The position numbers were made by a program, and so were the translations under genes. The notes below the pieces were generated by a model. It searched no databases. It was not told where the DNA came from and saw nothing but the letters and a program-made list of their open reading frames with translations. From the NCBI GenBank assembly GCA_038210135.1, contig JBBQWZ010000029.1, forward strand, positions 1 through 64,000: a stretch of 64,000 bases of DNA. Direction: 5' to 3'. The DNA is from JBBQWZ01 sp038210135 (GTDB lineage Bacteria > Acidobacteriota > Terriglobia > Bryobacterales > Bryobacteraceae). How positions within the stretch are numbered: position 1 is the first letter of the stretch; each line of letters starts with the position of its first letter. Shown here piece by piece: positions 62,473 to 64,000 of the stretch.

Positions 62473-63689
62473 GCTATGGAAACCAACTTCGGCTTCGGCT
62501 TTCCCTCGAACGCCTCTTTCAGAACCCGCGTCAGGCGCTCCTGCCGTTCCGGAATCCAGGCACTGTAGTGGCGACGAACCACATCTTCGCTATTGCCAAG
62601 CAACTCAGCGACATCTCTCACCGTCACACCGGGCTTTTGAAGAAGGATTCGAGCGAAACTGTGCCGAAATCTGTGTGGATGCGGCCTTGGCCCCCACGTC
62701 CCGCATTGCTTCCACAAATCGTTCAGTCGTCGTCGCCATAGCTCCGTGATCACATCGAGGCTCTTCGTGGTGTGCTGACCGAAAACGGCGTTTCCGTGCT
62801 TCGCGATCCTTGCCTTGATTCGGTCCTGGAGCCAACTCGGGACCCATGTATAGACATGCGTACCTGCTTTGGTTGTGCGAACTCGGATTTCGCCGGTCGG
62901 CAGCATACGATCACCACGGAATAAGGCGACGTCACTGATTCTGAGACCCGTGTAGGTCGATATGCTGATGAAGTCCTCAAGGTCTTCGCCGTGCCAGCGA
63001 TGACGGTAAGTACTTCCATACTTGCGGCAGGCGTCGTACATCTTCTTTATCTCGTCGTCGCTGAATGGCAACTTCTGCGGCTCGCGGTCCTTGGCGTCAC
63101 GCGTCCTCGGGTTCTTGACCGCGCGAGCCGGATTGCCGGGGATCCATTTGTTGCTGAGGCAGTACTCAAAGAACGCTTTGAGTTCGGCCATCCGACGGAC
63201 AGCGGTTGGGGCGCTTACCGCCCACGTAGACCGGAAGGCTCTGATGTCCTCGGGCTCGATCTGATCGAGCATGACGTAGCCGCGCCTCATCGCACACTCT
63301 TTGAGTCGGCCAGCCATCAGTCGATATTTTTTCTGTGTCGCGAGTGCGGCGCTCTCCTTCAATTCCTCCAGAAAGACTTTGCAGGCATGCTCGATCTCGA
63401 CACGTTGCCTGGTATTCTCGACCGGCTGCGGAGCAACGTGGGTTACGGAGACAGCACCATCCCACGATGCAGCGGATTCGAATCCATCGGCGATTGCGCG
63501 GGCTTGCGACCATTCGGAGCGGCCAGTGCTCTGGCGTTTGAACTTCTTGTTGAGGGTACCGGCCACCACGATTACGCACTCGCAACGCTTCCATCCTCGT
63601 TTGCGTTCGTCGAAATCCGTGGTGAAAAAATCTTCGGGATGACCCGCTTTACAGTCGCGGCGGTGGCGGCGATACAGATTGAGCGCCAT
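62469..63689 (-). CDS. int: Tyrosine recombinase (island integrase)
   Basis: 406 residues. A Cys/His cluster (C13, H17, C36, C38) near the N-terminus may bind zinc. The core-binding SAM-like domain spans about 95-190. The catalytic domain has Arg250 in TYTGLRISD, Lys274, His339 and Arg342 in HRFRHSFA, and nucleophile Tyr375 in RRHYSAW. The His usually found in LLGH is Asn366 here, a known variable position. It is encoded inside the island, 65 bases from the tRNA 3' end, with a putative arm site right at its promoter. Confidence 0.92.
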   Translation of the reverse strand: MALNLYRRHRRDCKAGHPEDFFTTDFDERKRGWKRCECVIVVAGTLNKKFKRQSTGRSEWSQARAIADGFESAASWDGAVSVTHVAPQPVENTRQRVEIEHACKVFLEELKESAALATQKKYRLMAGRLKECAMRRGYVMLDQIEPEDIRAFRSTWAVSAPTAVRRMAELKAFFEYCLSNKWIPGNPARAVKNPRTRDAKDREPQKLPFSDDEIKKMYDACRKYGSTYRHRWHGEDLEDFISISTYTGLRISDVALFRGDRMLPTGEIRVRTTKAGTHVYTWVPSWLQDRIKARIAKHGNAVFGQHTTKSLDVITELWRRRLNDLWKQCGTWGPRPHPHRFRHSFARILLQKPGVTVRDVAELLGNSEDVVRRHYSAWIPERQERLTRVLKEAFEGKPKPKLVSIA

Positions 63690-63695
63690 GGCTCA

Positions 63696-63713
63696 TTGTA
63701 CGATATTGCACGA
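63696..63713 (+). promoter_or_regulatory. Putative integrase arm-type site, right end
   Basis: TTGTACGATATTGCACGA, seven bases ahead of the integrase start codon and 40 bases from the tRNA 3' end. It matches the left-end motif at 31378-31395 in 17 of 18 bases. Binding here could also autoregulate int. Confidence 0.5.
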
Positions 63714-63751
63714 CGACGTGGGTTTGAAGTCCGCAAGTCGCTGATACTAAG

Positions 63752-63846
<95 letters not shown>

Positions 63847-63923
63847 AGATGGTTGTCGTGCGACTCTTCGGATTTTAACATAGCCGACATCGGCGAATGC
63901 CCGAATTCGTGCGGTGTGGCATC

Positions 63924-64000
63924 ATGCAACAGACGCCCATGACTCGTTTCTACTGGTTCTGCACTCTGCTCGCAGCTCTCGCCGCGGCGCTTCCCCTCGG
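63924..64000 (+). CDS. Start of an exported protein, cut by the window end
   Basis: ATG 63924 or, in the same frame, ATG 63939 (MTRFYWFCTLLAALAAALPL) opens a signal peptide. The frame is open to the last base. The rest lies beyond the window, so no function can be given. It is outside the island, just past the tRNA 5' end. Confidence 0.55.
   Translation, partial: MQQTPMTRFYWFCTLLAALAAALPL

Overview
The window looks like chromosome of an Acidobacteriota member of the Solibacter/Bryobacter type. The evidence is a 1,963-residue secreted NHL/BACON protein ending in the C-terminal domain first described from Solibacter (TIGR03437), exported DinB-fold proteins in tandem, an Oar-like TonB-dependent receptor, a PEP-CTERM protein, Ser/Thr kinase signalling, NtrYX, and GC-rich coding sequence with many long antisense open frames. 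No marker was searched against a database, so the assignment is by recognition only.

Layout. 1-8.7 kb: PEP-CTERM protein, feoAB, two exported DinB-fold proteins, divergent hicAB and higBA toxin-antitoxin modules, and an infA-wecB-AAA+ ATPase run. 8.7-17.3 kb: PBP4-type carboxypeptidase with a FmdB zinc ribbon, two damaged genes (a small secreted protein and a PIN-domain gene), lexA, a LolA-like protein, a membrane acyltransferase, a lipoprotein and a 40-residue zinc ribbon. 17.3-31 kb: polytopic Ser/Thr kinase, radical SAM/SPASM enzyme, class II photolyase, TIGR01777 epimerase, exported ADP-ribosylglycohydrolase, ntrYX and an exported GH29 fucosidase.

31.27-63.78 kb reads as an integrated genomic island. 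A tRNA-Ser(GCU) gene at 63754-63846 (minus strand) has a tyrosine integrase beside its 3' end. Its last 22 bases are repeated exactly, in the same orientation, at 31273-31294. Just inside each end is an 18-base motif (17/18 identical) built of two TTGYACGA boxes, as expected of integrase arm sites. Cargo: the giant NHL protein with a FecR-like/caspase/TPR protein, a TonB-type receptor, an O-antigen-ligase-like protein, a divergent cluster of exported proteases (M48-like, HtrA-like, caspase) facing a FecR-like/CHASE2/Tat-exported trio, a type I restriction-modification system (hsdM-hsdS-hsdR), two putative HTH proteins and the integrase.

The most interesting unit is the 46.0-54.3 kb locus. Six genes read out from one shared control region that carries three half-sites of a palindrome over a start codon. 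They would place a caspase-fold peptidase, an HtrA-type protease and a zinc peptidase in the envelope beside a CHASE2 sensor with no cytoplasmic output domain. Its function is not known to me.
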